Origin: Streptomyces sp. Ag109_O5-1
GTDB taxonomy: Bacteria > Actinomycetota > Actinomycetes > Streptomycetales > Streptomycetaceae
Length of the DNA: 64,000 nucleotides
Assembly: GCF_003814875.1 (NCBI RefSeq)
Contig: NZ_RKQF01000001.1
Span: forward strand, 9,176,001 to 9,240,000
Direction: 5' to 3'
Positions 53,601-61,091 of the stretch are shown here, one piece after another (position 1 is the first letter of the stretch; each line of letters starts with the position of its first letter). Made by a program: the position numbers and the translations under genes. Under the pieces are notes generated by a model. It was not told the DNA's origin. It searched no databases and saw only the letters and a list, made by a program, of their open reading frames with translations.

Positions 53601-54553
53601 GCACAGGCGACCACGGTGGCCTCGGTGGGCCCGTAGGTGTTCCAGACCTCGCGGCCCTCGGTCACCAGGCGCTGCGCCAGCTCGGGCGGGCAGGCCTCGC
53701 CGCCGAAGATCAGGAGGCGGACGTCGTTGAGGGTCTCGGGCTCCCAGAGCGCGGCCAGGGTCGGCACGGTCGAGACGACGGTGATCTCCTGCTCGACCAG
53801 CCAGGGGCCGAGATCGGCGCCGCTGCGGACCTGGGAGCGGGGCACGGGCACCAGACAGGCCCCGTAGCGCCATGCCAGCCACATCTCCTCGCAGGAGGCG
53901 TCGAAGGCCACCGAGAGACCCGCCATGACCCGGTCGCCGGGTCCGATCGGCTCCTCGGCCAGGAACAGGGCGGCCTCGGCGTCCACGAAGGCGGCGGCGC
54001 TGCGGTGGGCGACGGCGACGCCCTTGGGCTTGCCGGTGGAACCGGAGGTGAAGATGATCCAGGCGTCGTGCTCGGTGCCGGGGCGTCCGGCGGTACGGCC
54101 GTCCGCGCGCCGGACGTCGATGTGCAGCCCCTCGCCGAGGACTGCCGCGACCTCCGCTTCCCCGAACACCAGTGCGGCCCGTTCGTCAGGGTCCTCGGCG
54201 TCGACGGGCACGTAGGCGGCACCGGCCGCGAGGGTGCCGAGCACGGCGATGTACAGATCGTTGGTACCGGACGGCACCCGCACGCCCACCCGGTCGCCGA
54301 GCCCGATCCCCGCCGCGGCGAGCCGCCGCCGCAGCAGCTCCACCTCCACCGCGAGCGCGCGGTAGGTGAGCTGGGTGGTGCCGTCGTCCAGTGCGGGCTC
54401 ATCGGGGTGAGTCCGTACACTTGCTTCGAAAACGTCTACGAGCGTGCGCGGCGACGCTGCCGCCCCGGCCGAAAAGCGGGCCGTGTCCCCGAACTCCTCG
54501 CGGATCTCTTCGTCGAGCAGGCCGAGAGCACTGCTCTCGTCTATGGCTGCCAT
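50687..54553 (-). CDS. Pls/PosA-type membrane non-ribosomal peptide synthetase
   Basis: 1288 residues, close to the length I recall for the S. albulus epsilon-poly-L-lysine synthetase. Adenylation domain, about 30-505: A3 FTSGSTGKPKG, A5 NTYGPTEA, A8 GRADEQIKLGGRRIELGEV, A10 Lys494. Binding-pocket residues read by alignment to PheA: Asp218, Ala219, Glu222, Ser261, Ile282, Gly284, Thr306, Val314, Val315, Lys494. The carrier domain has GGGSL with Ser549. Then come membrane helices (FVQLLLLLPLFTLLGL onward), three hexapeptide-repeat soluble domains and further helix pairs, about six helices in all. No condensation or thioesterase domain, which is the Pls plan: chain growth by the membrane part. 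ATG 54553 has GAGG five bases upstream. Product unknown; a basic polyamino acid is the inference. Confidence 0.88.
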   Translation of the reverse strand: MAAIDESSALGLLDEEIREEFGDTARFSAGAAASPRTLVDVFEASVRTHPDEPALDDGTTQLTYRALAVEVELLRRRLAAAGIGLGDRVGVRVPSGTNDLYIAVLGTLAAGAAYVPVDAEDPDERAALVFGEAEVAAVLGEGLHIDVRRADGRTAGRPGTEHDAWIIFTSGSTGKPKGVAVAHRSAAAFVDAEAALFLAEEPIGPGDRVMAGLSVAFDASCEEMWLAWRYGACLVPVPRSQVRSGADLGPWLVEQEITVVSTVPTLAALWEPETLNDVRLLIFGGEACPPELAQRLVTEGREVWNTYGPTEATVVACAALMTGEEPIRIGLPLNGWELAVVDDAGEPVALGESGQLVIGGVGLARYLDAEKDAEKYAPLESLGWKRAYRSGDLVRADREGLVFLGRADEQIKLGGRRIELGEVDAALQALPGVAGAAAAVRTARSGNQLLVGYVVTQDGWDHATAVEKLRAELPAALVPLIAPVAELPTRTSGKVDRNALPWPLEGLETGGPAEQLYGTEAWLAEQWTEVLGIPVGSAADDFFAIGGGSLSAAQLTTRLRTRYPSAAVLDIYQQPVLRKLARRLEESAHDDGAQRTIAPVPRSAQFVQLLLLLPLFTLLGLRWTVVLAALGNVLSGYGWLPTAPWWLVGVGALALFTPPGRIAIAAGGARLLLRGVKPGRYKRGGSVHLRLWAAERLAEFSGATTLTGSWLERYARALGAKIGAEVDLHSLPPVTGLLRVGRGAAVESEVDLSGCWLDGDRLEIGAVRIGAHAVVGTRSMLFPGARVGKRAEVAPGSAVTRQIPTGQRWAGAPAVKLGKAKRNWPKQRPQRGTYWRVMYGLTGLGLSALPVLAGAVALLVAGRFVAPGDGLAEALRGATLALVPATLAFGLAYALLILVFVRLLSLRLRVGTHPTHSRIGWQAWTVSQLMDRSRETLFPLYAGLVTPVWLRLLGMRIGRGAEVSTVLALPSLTTVGEGAFLADDTLTAPYELGGGYVRIGRAEIGRRAFLGNSGMTAPGRSVPDGGLVGVLSATPKKAKKGTSYLGLPPVKLPRSAADGDQSRTYEPPARLLWARALVETCRIVPVLCSVALAGLTVAALCALGAWAPLLSGLVLLGAGAAAGLVSVLAKWLLVGRHRSGEHPLWSSFVWRNELADTFVEVLAVPWLAGSVPGTPLMTAWLRGLGARIGKGVWVESYWLPETDLVTLEDAATVNRGCVLQTHLFHDRILRTDTVVLREGATLGPGGIVLPGSMIGARTTLGPASLVMAAESVPDDTRWLGNPIEAWRP

Positions 54554-54886
54554 CCGGTCCTCGCGTCTCGTTCCCGGAACCCTCCGGGGCGCCGGCGGGC
54601 CCGCAGGTGTGCCTGGGGTTGTCCGGGTCCGGCTGGGTAACAAACCGGAAATGTTAGTACGACGCTAGGCTTCCGTTCATCTGACGGCCACTCGAAAGCC
54701 GCCGTTCGGGCTAGTCATTTGAAACTTAACAAACCTCTGACCAGGCATTATCCGCCTGTGGCGAGAGATGGGCCACACAGCGTGAGACGGGCCAACTCCG
54801 CGTGTCCGAAGGTGCGTACGGCGACGGCCGGTGCCGTGGCGGGGAGGGGAGTGGGTCGCCACGGAACCGGCCGTCGCGGTGAGCGG
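54554..54886. other. Intergenic region upstream of the synthetase gene
   Basis: 333 bases between the start of the synthetase and the end of the anti-sigma-like gene, both on the minus strand. An AT-richer stretch at about 54641-54735 contains TACTAACAT on the minus strand (about 54655-54664), a possible -10-like element for the synthetase. No gene is visible. Confidence 0.45.
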
Positions 54887-55330
54887 TCAGGCGGCGCTGA
54901 CCTCGGCCCAGATGGACTTGCCCCAGGGCAGATTGCCCACGCCCCAGCGGCCCGAGCACAGCGCGTCCAGGATGAGCAGCCCCCGCCCCCGGTCCCGTTC
55001 GACGGAGATGGGCCGCAGCCGGGGGTGGCGGCTCAGCGGGTCGTGCACCTCGACCCGGGTCCGGGAGCCGTCGGAGTCGATGAGGAGCCGGACCGGGTCG
55101 TCCGGGTCGGTCTCGTAGCGCAGCGAGTTGGTGACCAGCTCGCAGGTGACCAGGGCGACCGCGGCGATGTGGTCACGGGAGGCGTCCGGGGCGTGGTGTG
55201 TGATGAAGTCGCTCACGAACAGCCGTGCCGCCCTGGCCGACTGAGGCTCGCTCGCCAGTAACAGGACCGGCGGCGGGGCGACTTGCAGTGCACGGATTTC
55301 GGTCGTGGTGCTCCGCTGGCGTTCGATCAT
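54887..55330 (-). CDS. ATP-binding anti-sigma-type regulatory protein
   Basis: 147 residues of the HATPase_c RsbW-like group common in Streptomyces. ATP motifs: N-box LVTCELVTNSLRY, G1 VEVHDPLSRHPRLR and G2 DRGRGLLILDALCSGRWGV. No kinase His domain. ATG 55330 has GAGGGG; ATG 55414 with GAAGG is a longer alternative that adds 28 residues. It is divergent from the DUF5753 regulator across 241 bases, the layout of the WhiJ/AbaA-type clusters; it may sequester a sigma factor or partner the regulator. Confidence 0.85.
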   Translation of the reverse strand: MIERQRSTTTEIRALQVAPPPVLLLASEPQSARAARLFVSDFITHHAPDASRDHIAAVALVTCELVTNSLRYETDPDDPVRLLIDSDGSRTRVEVHDPLSRHPRLRPISVERDRGRGLLILDALCSGRWGVGNLPWGKSIWAEVSAA

Positions 55331-55571
55331 GTGGATCCCCTCACGGGCATGTCCCAACGCAGGCACGGTGCTTCGCCATGCGAGTGCGGTCTCTTTCGTA
55401 TTTCCCGGATTCATGGTGCCTTCACGGCACAGTCGATCGCAATACGTCCCGCATGATGTGAAAAATTGCGCATCTCCTTGGGGGACTTGCGGCACAAGTC
55501 GTCAGCCGGTGGCGAGGGTCGGGGCGGCCACGGCAGACTGTCGGGCAGTTCACCGGACAGAAGGGGGATCC

Positions 55572-56438
55572 GTGAGCACGCCCACGGTGCGCCGACGACG
55601 GCTCGGTGCGAAGTTGCGCGAACTGCGCGGCGAACTGACCCTCGACGAGGTCGCGGAGCACTCCGAAGGAGCCTTCGTCTCCTCGAAACTGTCCCGGATG
55701 GAGACCGGCAAGACGGCCCCCAAGGCAGCGGACATCCAGGCGCTGCTCACCCTGTACGCCGAACTCGGCCGTGACGTCAGCGACGAACTGCGCGCGGCCC
55801 TGATCACGCTCACCAAGGAGGGCGGCCGGCGCGGCTGGTGGCACTCGTACCGGGGTGTCCTCACCCCGGTGTACGAGGACCTGATCAGCCTGGAGGCGGA
55901 GGCCGAGACGGTCTCCACCTGGCAGTTGGGAATGGTCCCCGGACTGCTCCAGACCGCCGAGTACGCCCGGGAGATCATCCGGGCGACCGCCATGTCGGAG
56001 GCGGTCGAGGCACGGGTCGACGCGCTCGTCGAGGTACGGCTCGCACGCCAGGCCGTCCTCACCCGTGACAGCGACCCGCTGGCGCTCTGGGCGATCGTCT
56101 CCGAGCAGGCACTGCGCTCCACCACCGAGGATCCCGCCCTGATGTACGAGCAGTTGGGGCGCCTGCTTACGATGGGGCGGCGGCCGAACATCAACATCCA
56201 GGTGTTGAGATCGGACGCTCCCCTCCACGCCGGGCTGACCGGCACCTTCAGCATCCTGGGCTTCGGTCCGCACACGGACCTGGACGTCGTCCACCAGGAA
56301 GGGCTGACTTCCGCCCTGTACATCGAGGAACGTGATCGGGTCTCCACGCACCGGGCCGCGTGGCAACGCCTCACGTCTGCCGCCGAGTCCGTCGAGGCGT
56401 CGGTGGAACTGATCACCCAGATAAGGAAGAACGAATAG
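55572..56438 (+). CDS. WhiJ-like XRE regulator with DUF5753 domain
   Basis: 288 residues. HTH: LGAKLRELRGELTLDEVAEHS to the SKLSRMETGKTAP part. DUF5753 follows (YEDLISLEAEAETVSTWQLGMVPGLLQTAEYAREII, later VVHQEGLTSALYIEERD). GTG 55572 has AAGGGGGATCC. The DUF397 gene starts three bases after its stop. In S. coelicolor such pairs act in development and antibiotic control, with the DUF397 protein relieving DNA-binding. Confidence 0.92.
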   Translation: MSTPTVRRRRLGAKLRELRGELTLDEVAEHSEGAFVSSKLSRMETGKTAPKAADIQALLTLYAELGRDVSDELRAALITLTKEGGRRGWWHSYRGVLTPVYEDLISLEAEAETVSTWQLGMVPGLLQTAEYAREIIRATAMSEAVEARVDALVEVRLARQAVLTRDSDPLALWAIVSEQALRSTTEDPALMYEQLGRLLTMGRRPNINIQVLRSDAPLHAGLTGTFSILGFGPHTDLDVVHQEGLTSALYIEERDRVSTHRAAWQRLTSAAESVEASVELITQIRKNE

Positions 56439-56441
56439 CGA

Positions 56442-56669
56442 ATGAAGCACGTTGACGACGCGTCGACTCTGCCGGTGACCTGGTGGAAGTCCTCGGCGTC
56501 CGCATCACAGTCCGACTGCGTGGAATGCGGGATCGTCGACGGGGCGACGGTCGCCGTCCGCGACAGCAAGCGGCCCGACGGGCCCGCCCTGCTGGTCGGC
56601 CGGGCGGCACTCTCCGCGTTCACCTCCGCCGCGGCCCTCGGCCACGGCCGAATAGGCCGCGCCGGCTGA
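56442..56669 (+). CDS. DUF397-domain protein
   Basis: 75 residues: WWKSSASASQSDCVECGIVDGATVAVRDSKRPDGPALLVG is the DUF397 consensus with its pair of Cys. Translated right after the WhiJ-like gene (three bases) and the likely partner of it. A strong terminator follows. Confidence 0.93.
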   Translation: MKHVDDASTLPVTWWKSSASASQSDCVECGIVDGATVAVRDSKRPDGPALLVGRAALSAFTSAAALGHGRIGRAG

Positions 56670-56715
56670 GCGGGCCGCAGCGACCGGGTCGCCCGTACCC
56701 CTTCCCCGGAAAACC

Positions 56716-56742
56716 AGAAACCCCTGCCCGGCAGGGGTTTCT
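56716..56742. terminator. Bidirectional terminator
   Basis: A 13-bp palindromic stem, AGAAACCCCTGCC / GGCAGGGGTTTCT, with T-rich flank on the plus strand, between DUF397 (stop 56669) and the convergent kinase (stop 56753). Confidence 0.88.
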
Positions 56743-56752
56743 TTCTCGCCCG

Positions 56753-57631
56753 CTACGCCAGCACCGCGCGGAAGGCGCGCTCGCCGATACCGTGCATCAG
56801 CGGGTTGTCCGCCGAGTGCGACAGGAAGACCAAGGACAGGGCGAGCGCCCACCCCCGGGCCCGCTCCCACGTCGCGTCGTCCGCGCGGCCGTACGCCCGC
56901 CGAAGAACGGCACGCTGCTCCGCGGTGAACAGCATCCAGGCCACGGACAGGTCGGTGGCAGGATCACCGGAGGTGATGTCACCGAAGTCGATCACGGCGT
57001 TGATCCGGCCGCGGTCGACCAGGATGTTGGCCGGGTGCAGGTCCCCGTGCAGCCACACCGGCGGCCCGTCCCAGACGGGCGCCGCGGCGGCCTTCTCCCA
57101 GATCCGCAGTGCGGTTGCGCGATCGTCCGGGTCGACATGCGTCAGCCCCGTCAGGACGCCCCCGGCGCGACCGGCCAGCGGAATCCCGCGAGCCGGGTTG
57201 ACCGGCGCCTGCGAAGAGGCCGGGGCGTGCAGCGCATCCAGGAAACCGCCGATCGTCGCCGCGGCCGACCAGGGGTCGTCGGGCTCCGACCGCGCCGCGA
57301 TCCGGCCCGCGAAGAACGGCACGACGCTCCAGGACCACGGGTACCGGGCCGTCGGCCGCCCGACACGCACCGGCGCCGGCACCGGCAACGGCAGACGGTC
57401 GGCCAACTCCGGCAACCAGCGCTGCTCGTGCGCGACGAGCTCGGCGGCCATGGCACGCCGCGGCAAGCGGACGAGGAACTCCTCGCCGAGCCGGCACACC
57501 AGGTTGTCCCAGCCGTTGGCCAGTACCTCGACCGGCAGCTCCGCCAGGTCGGGGTGCTGCTCGTCGAGCAGCCGGCGCACCAGACCGGCGGAGACCGAAA
57601 CCTCGGCGGCAGGCATGCGGCGAACTGTCAC
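56753..57631 (-). CDS. Aminoglycoside-phosphotransferase-fold protein
   Basis: 292 residues. Catalytic loop WLHGDLHPANILVD and metal motif VIDFGDITSGDPATDLSVAW; N-lobe NGWDNLVCRLGEEFLVRLPRR. Substrate unknown: this group includes macrolide, hygromycin and sugar kinases. No resistance gene neighbour. GTG 57631 is used; ATG 57616 is an alternative. The upstream sequence holds the tRNA terminator. Confidence 0.85.
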   Translation of the reverse strand: MTVRRMPAAEVSVSAGLVRRLLDEQHPDLAELPVEVLANGWDNLVCRLGEEFLVRLPRRAMAAELVAHEQRWLPELADRLPLPVPAPVRVGRPTARYPWSWSVVPFFAGRIAARSEPDDPWSAAATIGGFLDALHAPASSQAPVNPARGIPLAGRAGGVLTGLTHVDPDDRATALRIWEKAAAAPVWDGPPVWLHGDLHPANILVDRGRINAVIDFGDITSGDPATDLSVAWMLFTAEQRAVLRRAYGRADDATWERARGWALALSLVFLSHSADNPLMHGIGERAFRAVLA

Positions 57632-57683
57632 AGCGAGAACTCTACGGCGGTGACCCGGCGGGCTCGGCGGCCGCAGGGGAAAG

Positions 57684-57710
57684 CAAAAGACCCCTGATCG
57701 ACAGGGGTCT
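57684..57710 (-). terminator. Terminator of tRNA-Leu
   Basis: On the minus strand, AGACCCCTG-TCGAT-CAGGGGTCT is followed by TTTGCTTT. It starts 5 bases past the tRNA 3' end. Confidence 0.9.
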
Positions 57711-57714
57711 CAGC

Positions 57715-57802
57715 TGGTGTCCGAGGGGGGACTTGAACCCCCACGCCCGATAAAGGGCACTAGCACCTCAAGCTAGCGCGTCTGCCATTCCGCCACCCGG
57801 AC
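57715..57802 (-). tRNA. tRNA-Leu (anticodon GAG), CCA encoded
   Basis: 88 bases. Acceptor stem GTCCGGG/CTCGGAC (one G-U pair), anticodon stem CTAGC/GCTAG around TTGAGGT (anticodon GAG, reads CUC/CUU), a long variable arm as in class II tRNAs, T-arm loop GTTCAAGTC and encoded terminal CCA. Followed by an intrinsic terminator. Confidence 0.95.
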
Positions 57803-58000
57803 AAGGTGTCTGTCGTGCGGGGTTTCCCTCGCGGCGACGGAGGAAACACTACCAGGCTTTCAGGGGCGGCCGATCACACCCTGTACCGGGGCCGCCGGGC
57901 GTGAACGGCGTGTGACGGGCCGGGACCGGTCTTGGGCTCGGAGCAGGAAGGGAGAGAGGATGGCGGGGACCGGCCGGCAGTGACAGCAGGAGGAATCGAC

Positions 58001-59326
58001 GTGAGCGAGACGGACACGGCCAAGGGCGTCACCGGCGAGGACGAGGTCGTCGACCTCTGCCGCGAGCTGATCCGGTTCGACACCAGCAACTACGGCGACC
58101 ACTCCGGGCCCGGCGAGCGCAAGGCCGCCGAGTGGGTCGCGGAGAAGCTCGCCGAGGTCGGCCTCGAACCGGAGATCTTCGAGTCCCACCCGGGCCGCGC
58201 CTCCACGGTGGCCCGCATCGAGGGCACAGACCCGTCCAGGCCCGCCCTGCTGATCCACGGCCACCTCGACGTCGTTCCGGCCAACGCCGACGACTGGACC
58301 CACCACCCCTTCTCCGGCGAGGTCACGGACGGGTGCGTGTGGGGCCGGGGCGCCGTCGACATGAAGGACATGGACGCCATGACCCTCGCGGTCGTGCGTG
58401 ACCGGCTGCGCAGCGGGCGGCGGCCGCCCCGGGACATCGTGCTCGCCTTCCTCGCCGACGAGGAGGCCGGCGGCACCTACGGCGCCCGGTACCTGGTCGA
58501 CAACCACCCCGGCCTCTTCGAGGGCGTCACCGAGGCGATCAGCGAGGTGGGCGGCTTCTCCTTCACCGTGAACGAGCAGCGGCGGCTCTATCTGATCCAG
58601 ACGGCCGAGAAGGGCATGCACTGGATGAAGCTGAAGGTGGCCGGCACCGCCGGGCACGGCTCGATGATCCACCGCGACAACGCGATCACCGAACTCTCCG
58701 AGGCCGTCGCCCGGCTCGGCCGGCACACCTTCCCGGTACGGGTCACCAAGACCACCCGGGCCTTCCTCGACGAGCTGGGCGACGCGCTCGGCACCGAGCT
58801 GGACCCCGAGGACATGCAGTCCACGCTGGCCAGGCTCGGCGGTATCGCCAAGCTCATCGGCGCGACGCTCAGCAACACCGCCAACCCGACCCAGCTGAAC
58901 GCCGGTTACAAGGTCAACGTCATCCCAGGCGAGGCCACCGCGCACGTCGACGGCCGCTTCCTGCCCGGCCACGAGGAGGAGTTCCTCGCCGACCTCGACC
59001 GGATCCTCGGCCCGAACGTGGTCCGGGAGGACGTGCACTCCGACAAGGCCCTGGAGACCAGCTTCGACGGGACGCTGGTGGAGGCCATGCAGTCCTCGCT
59101 GCTCGCCGAGGACCCGACCGCCAAGGCCATCCCCTACATGCTCTCCGGCGGCACCGACGCCAAGTCCTTCGACGACCTCGGCATCCGCGGCTTCGGCTTC
59201 GCGCCGCTCAAGCTGCCGCCGGAGCTGGACTTCGCGGGCATGTTCCACGGGGTGGACGAGCGGGTGCCGGTGGACGGTCTGCAGTTCGGTGTGCGGGTGC
59301 TCGACCGGTTCATCGACGCGTCGTGA
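58001..59326 (+). CDS. M20 family metallohydrolase (peptidase/deacylase)
   Basis: 441 residues. Metal motifs HGHLDVVP (His88, Asp90), RGAVDMKD (Asp120) and the DEEAGG acid pair (Glu154/Glu155); late His in AGHGS and the C-terminal GMFHGVDERV. The dimerisation lid lies between. It hydrolyses a peptide or acyl-amino acid. GTG 58001 follows CAGGAGG with seven bases spacing. Stands alone; the chaplin genes follow. Confidence 0.9.
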   Translation: MSETDTAKGVTGEDEVVDLCRELIRFDTSNYGDHSGPGERKAAEWVAEKLAEVGLEPEIFESHPGRASTVARIEGTDPSRPALLIHGHLDVVPANADDWTHHPFSGEVTDGCVWGRGAVDMKDMDAMTLAVVRDRLRSGRRPPRDIVLAFLADEEAGGTYGARYLVDNHPGLFEGVTEAISEVGGFSFTVNEQRRLYLIQTAEKGMHWMKLKVAGTAGHGSMIHRDNAITELSEAVARLGRHTFPVRVTKTTRAFLDELGDALGTELDPEDMQSTLARLGGIAKLIGATLSNTANPTQLNAGYKVNVIPGEATAHVDGRFLPGHEEEFLADLDRILGPNVVREDVHSDKALETSFDGTLVEAMQSSLLAEDPTAKAIPYMLSGGTDAKSFDDLGIRGFGFAPLKLPPELDFAGMFHGVDERVPVDGLQFGVRVLDRFIDAS

Positions 59327-59471
59327 AGCCATGGCTTCGGCTAATCGGGCGGCTGTGCGAGGCGGACTGAAAAGAGTGAATGCGACGATAAGCTCGTAGC
59401 TCCATTACTCCCTCCTCGTTACAGGTAATGCGATCCGCTACTTGGGACCGCATTGCCAACAAGGAGGAATA

Positions 59472-59705
59472 ATGCTCAAGAAGGTCGTCGCTGCTGCGGC
59501 TGCCACTGGTGGTCTGGTTCTCGCGGGTGCGGGCCTGGCTGTCGCCGACTCGGGTGCTCAGGGTGCCGCCGTGGGCTCCCCGGGTGTCGTCTCCGGCAAC
59601 GTGATCCAGGTTCCCGTGCACGTCCCGGTGAACGTCTGCGGCAACACGATCTCGGTGATCGGGCTGCTGAACCCCGCCTTCGGCAACACCTGCATCAACA
59701 AGTGA
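59472..59705 (+). CDS. chpH: Short chaplin, ChpH-like
   Basis: 77 residues: signal peptide (LKKVVAAAAATGGLVLAGAGLAVA) then one chaplin domain (SPGVVSGNVIQVPVHVPVNV, CGNTISVIGLLNPAFGNTC) with the two conserved cysteines. As I recall ChpH, the match is almost complete. It self-assembles into amyloid-like fibres on aerial hyphae and spores. ATG 59472 follows AAGGAGG. Ended by a terminator before the long chaplin gene, so the two genes are separate units. Confidence 0.95.
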   Translation: MLKKVVAAAAATGGLVLAGAGLAVADSGAQGAAVGSPGVVSGNVIQVPVHVPVNVCGNTISVIGLLNPAFGNTCINK

Positions 59706-59733
59706 CGCCGACTCCCTGAGGGGCGTCTTTCCG

Positions 59734-59780
59734 TCGGCCCCGGAGCGCGCGCCGTGCGCTCCGGGGCCGACCGGTTTTTC
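59734..59780 (+). terminator. Terminator between chaplin genes
   Basis: TCGGCCCCGGAGCGC pairs with GCGCTCCGGGGCCGA around a seven-base loop, followed by a run of T (CCGGTTTTTCC). It ends the short chaplin transcript. Confidence 0.8.
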
Positions 59781-59849
59781 CGCGGGTATGCCGCACGGAA
59801 TGTTCGCGGAATACAAAGGTCAGGATCCGAGGCAGGGGGGAATTCAGAA

Positions 59850-60770
59850 ATGCGACAAGGAACCCGTAAGGGGCTCATGACAATGGCCGCGGCGACCGGC
59901 GTGATCGCCGCGGCGAGCGGCTACGCCCACGCCGACTCGGGGGCCGTCGGCTCGGCCACCGACTCACCCGGCGTGCTGTCCGGCAACACGGTGCAGGCGC
60001 CGGTGCACGCGCCGGTGAACATCTGCGGCAACACCGTGAACGTGATCGGTGCCCTCAACCCGTCGGTGGGCAACAAGTGCGCCAACCACGGTGGCGGAGG
60101 CGGTGCGACGGGCGGCTACGGCGGACAGGGCGGTGGACAAGGCGGCGGACACGAGGCGCACGGCGGCTCACACGCCGGCGGGCACACCGGGGGCTCGCCC
60201 GGTGTCGGGTCGGGCAACACGGTGCAGGCGCCGATCGACGCACCGGTGAACGTGTGCGGCAACAGCGTCAACGTGATCGGCATCGGCAACACCGCCGTGG
60301 GCAACGACTGCGCCCACGGCGGGGGCCACGGAGACCACGACGGCCCCGGCGGCGACCACCACACGCCTCCGCCGGGTCATGGCGGGCACGGTGGCCATGG
60401 CGGGCATGGCGGGCATGGCGGGCATGGACATGGGACGCCGCCCGGTCACGGCGGGCACGGAAGCGTCCCGCCCGGAACTCCGGGTCAGCCGGGTACGCCA
60501 GGTCACCCCGGAACCCCGGGGCAGCCAGGTGGGCCGGGGCAGCACCCGGGGGCGCCCGGTCACTCCGGGAGCGGGGCCGGCCCGACCGGCGGCGGGGTCT
60601 CCTCCTCCGTCGGCACCCTCGGCAGCAGCTCGGTGACCCAGCCCGGTCCGGCCGTCGCGCAGCTCGCGCACACCGGCAGTGACCTCCCGCTGGGCCTCGC
60701 CCTCCCGGCGGGCGCAGGCGCGGTGCTCGCGGGCGCGGTGCTGTACCGCAGGGCGCGCGCCGCGGCGTAA
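59850..60770 (+). CDS. chpC: Long chaplin, ChpC-like, sortase-anchored
   Basis: 306 residues. Signal peptide; two chaplin domains, about 39-79 and 116-158, each with the SGNTVQAP and CGN(T/S)VNVIG signatures and two cysteines; Gly/His-rich linker with GGH repeats; a collagen-like (G-x-y)n segment GTPGQPGTPGHPGTPGQPG; and a C-terminal sortase signal LAHTG (272-276), hydrophobic helix and RRARAAA tail. It would be linked to peptidoglycan. ATG 59850. S. coelicolor chpC and chpH are neighbours; here the short one comes first on the plus strand. Confidence 0.9.
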   Translation: MRQGTRKGLMTMAAATGVIAAASGYAHADSGAVGSATDSPGVLSGNTVQAPVHAPVNICGNTVNVIGALNPSVGNKCANHGGGGGATGGYGGQGGGQGGGHEAHGGSHAGGHTGGSPGVGSGNTVQAPIDAPVNVCGNSVNVIGIGNTAVGNDCAHGGGHGDHDGPGGDHHTPPPGHGGHGGHGGHGGHGGHGHGTPPGHGGHGSVPPGTPGQPGTPGHPGTPGQPGGPGQHPGAPGHSGSGAGPTGGGVSSSVGTLGSSSVTQPGPAVAQLAHTGSDLPLGLALPAGAGAVLAGAVLYRRARAAA

Positions 60771-60814
60771 GCACACGGAAGGTGACGCTCCCGCGGCGAT
60801 GCGTGGAACGGAAC

Positions 60815-60836
60815 GGGCCCCGTCACAGCGGGGCCC
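60815..60836. terminator. Bidirectional terminator
   Basis: GGGCCCCG-TCACAG-CGGGGCCC between the long chaplin and the convergent DUF5703 gene. Confidence 0.85.
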
Positions 60837-60855
60837 TTCCGTCATTCGGCCGGTC

Positions 60856-61044
60856 TCACCATGTGGCACGCACCTGGCGGATGATCCGCCGGCGCAACCG
60901 CACCCTGCGGCTGCCGTCACGCATGAGGCTCAGTCGGTCCAACTCCCAGTGTCCGTACTCGGCATGGTCCGTCAGCAGACGTGTGGCGTCCTTGCGGGAG
61001 ACCCCGCGAGGTACGTACACGTCGACAAATTCGTATTCCGGCAT
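60856..61044 (-). CDS. DUF5703 family small protein
   Basis: 62 residues, MPEYEFVDVYVPRGVSRK, TRLLTDHAEYGHWELDRLSL and a basic end (RRVRLRRRIIRQVRATW). This is a conserved actinobacterial small protein of unknown function, basic and soluble. ATG 61044. Divergent from the acidic protein gene at 61092 across 47 bases. Confidence 0.85.
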   Translation of the reverse strand: MPEYEFVDVYVPRGVSRKDATRLLTDHAEYGHWELDRLSLMRDGSRRVRLRRRIIRQVRATW

Positions 61045-61091
61045 CGCATCTATTGTGCGGGCTGGTGCCCGGTACGGATAGCGTCTGCACT

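Noticed and set aside
50651..54640. 1329-codon open frame opposite the synthetase
   Set aside because: Arg/Gln/Gly-rich composition with no family motif, while the minus strand shows all A-domain core motifs.
60379..60432. Tandem 9-bp repeats as a possible CRISPR or regulatory array
   Set aside because: In-frame Gly/His codons within the long chaplin; no spacers and no cas genes.
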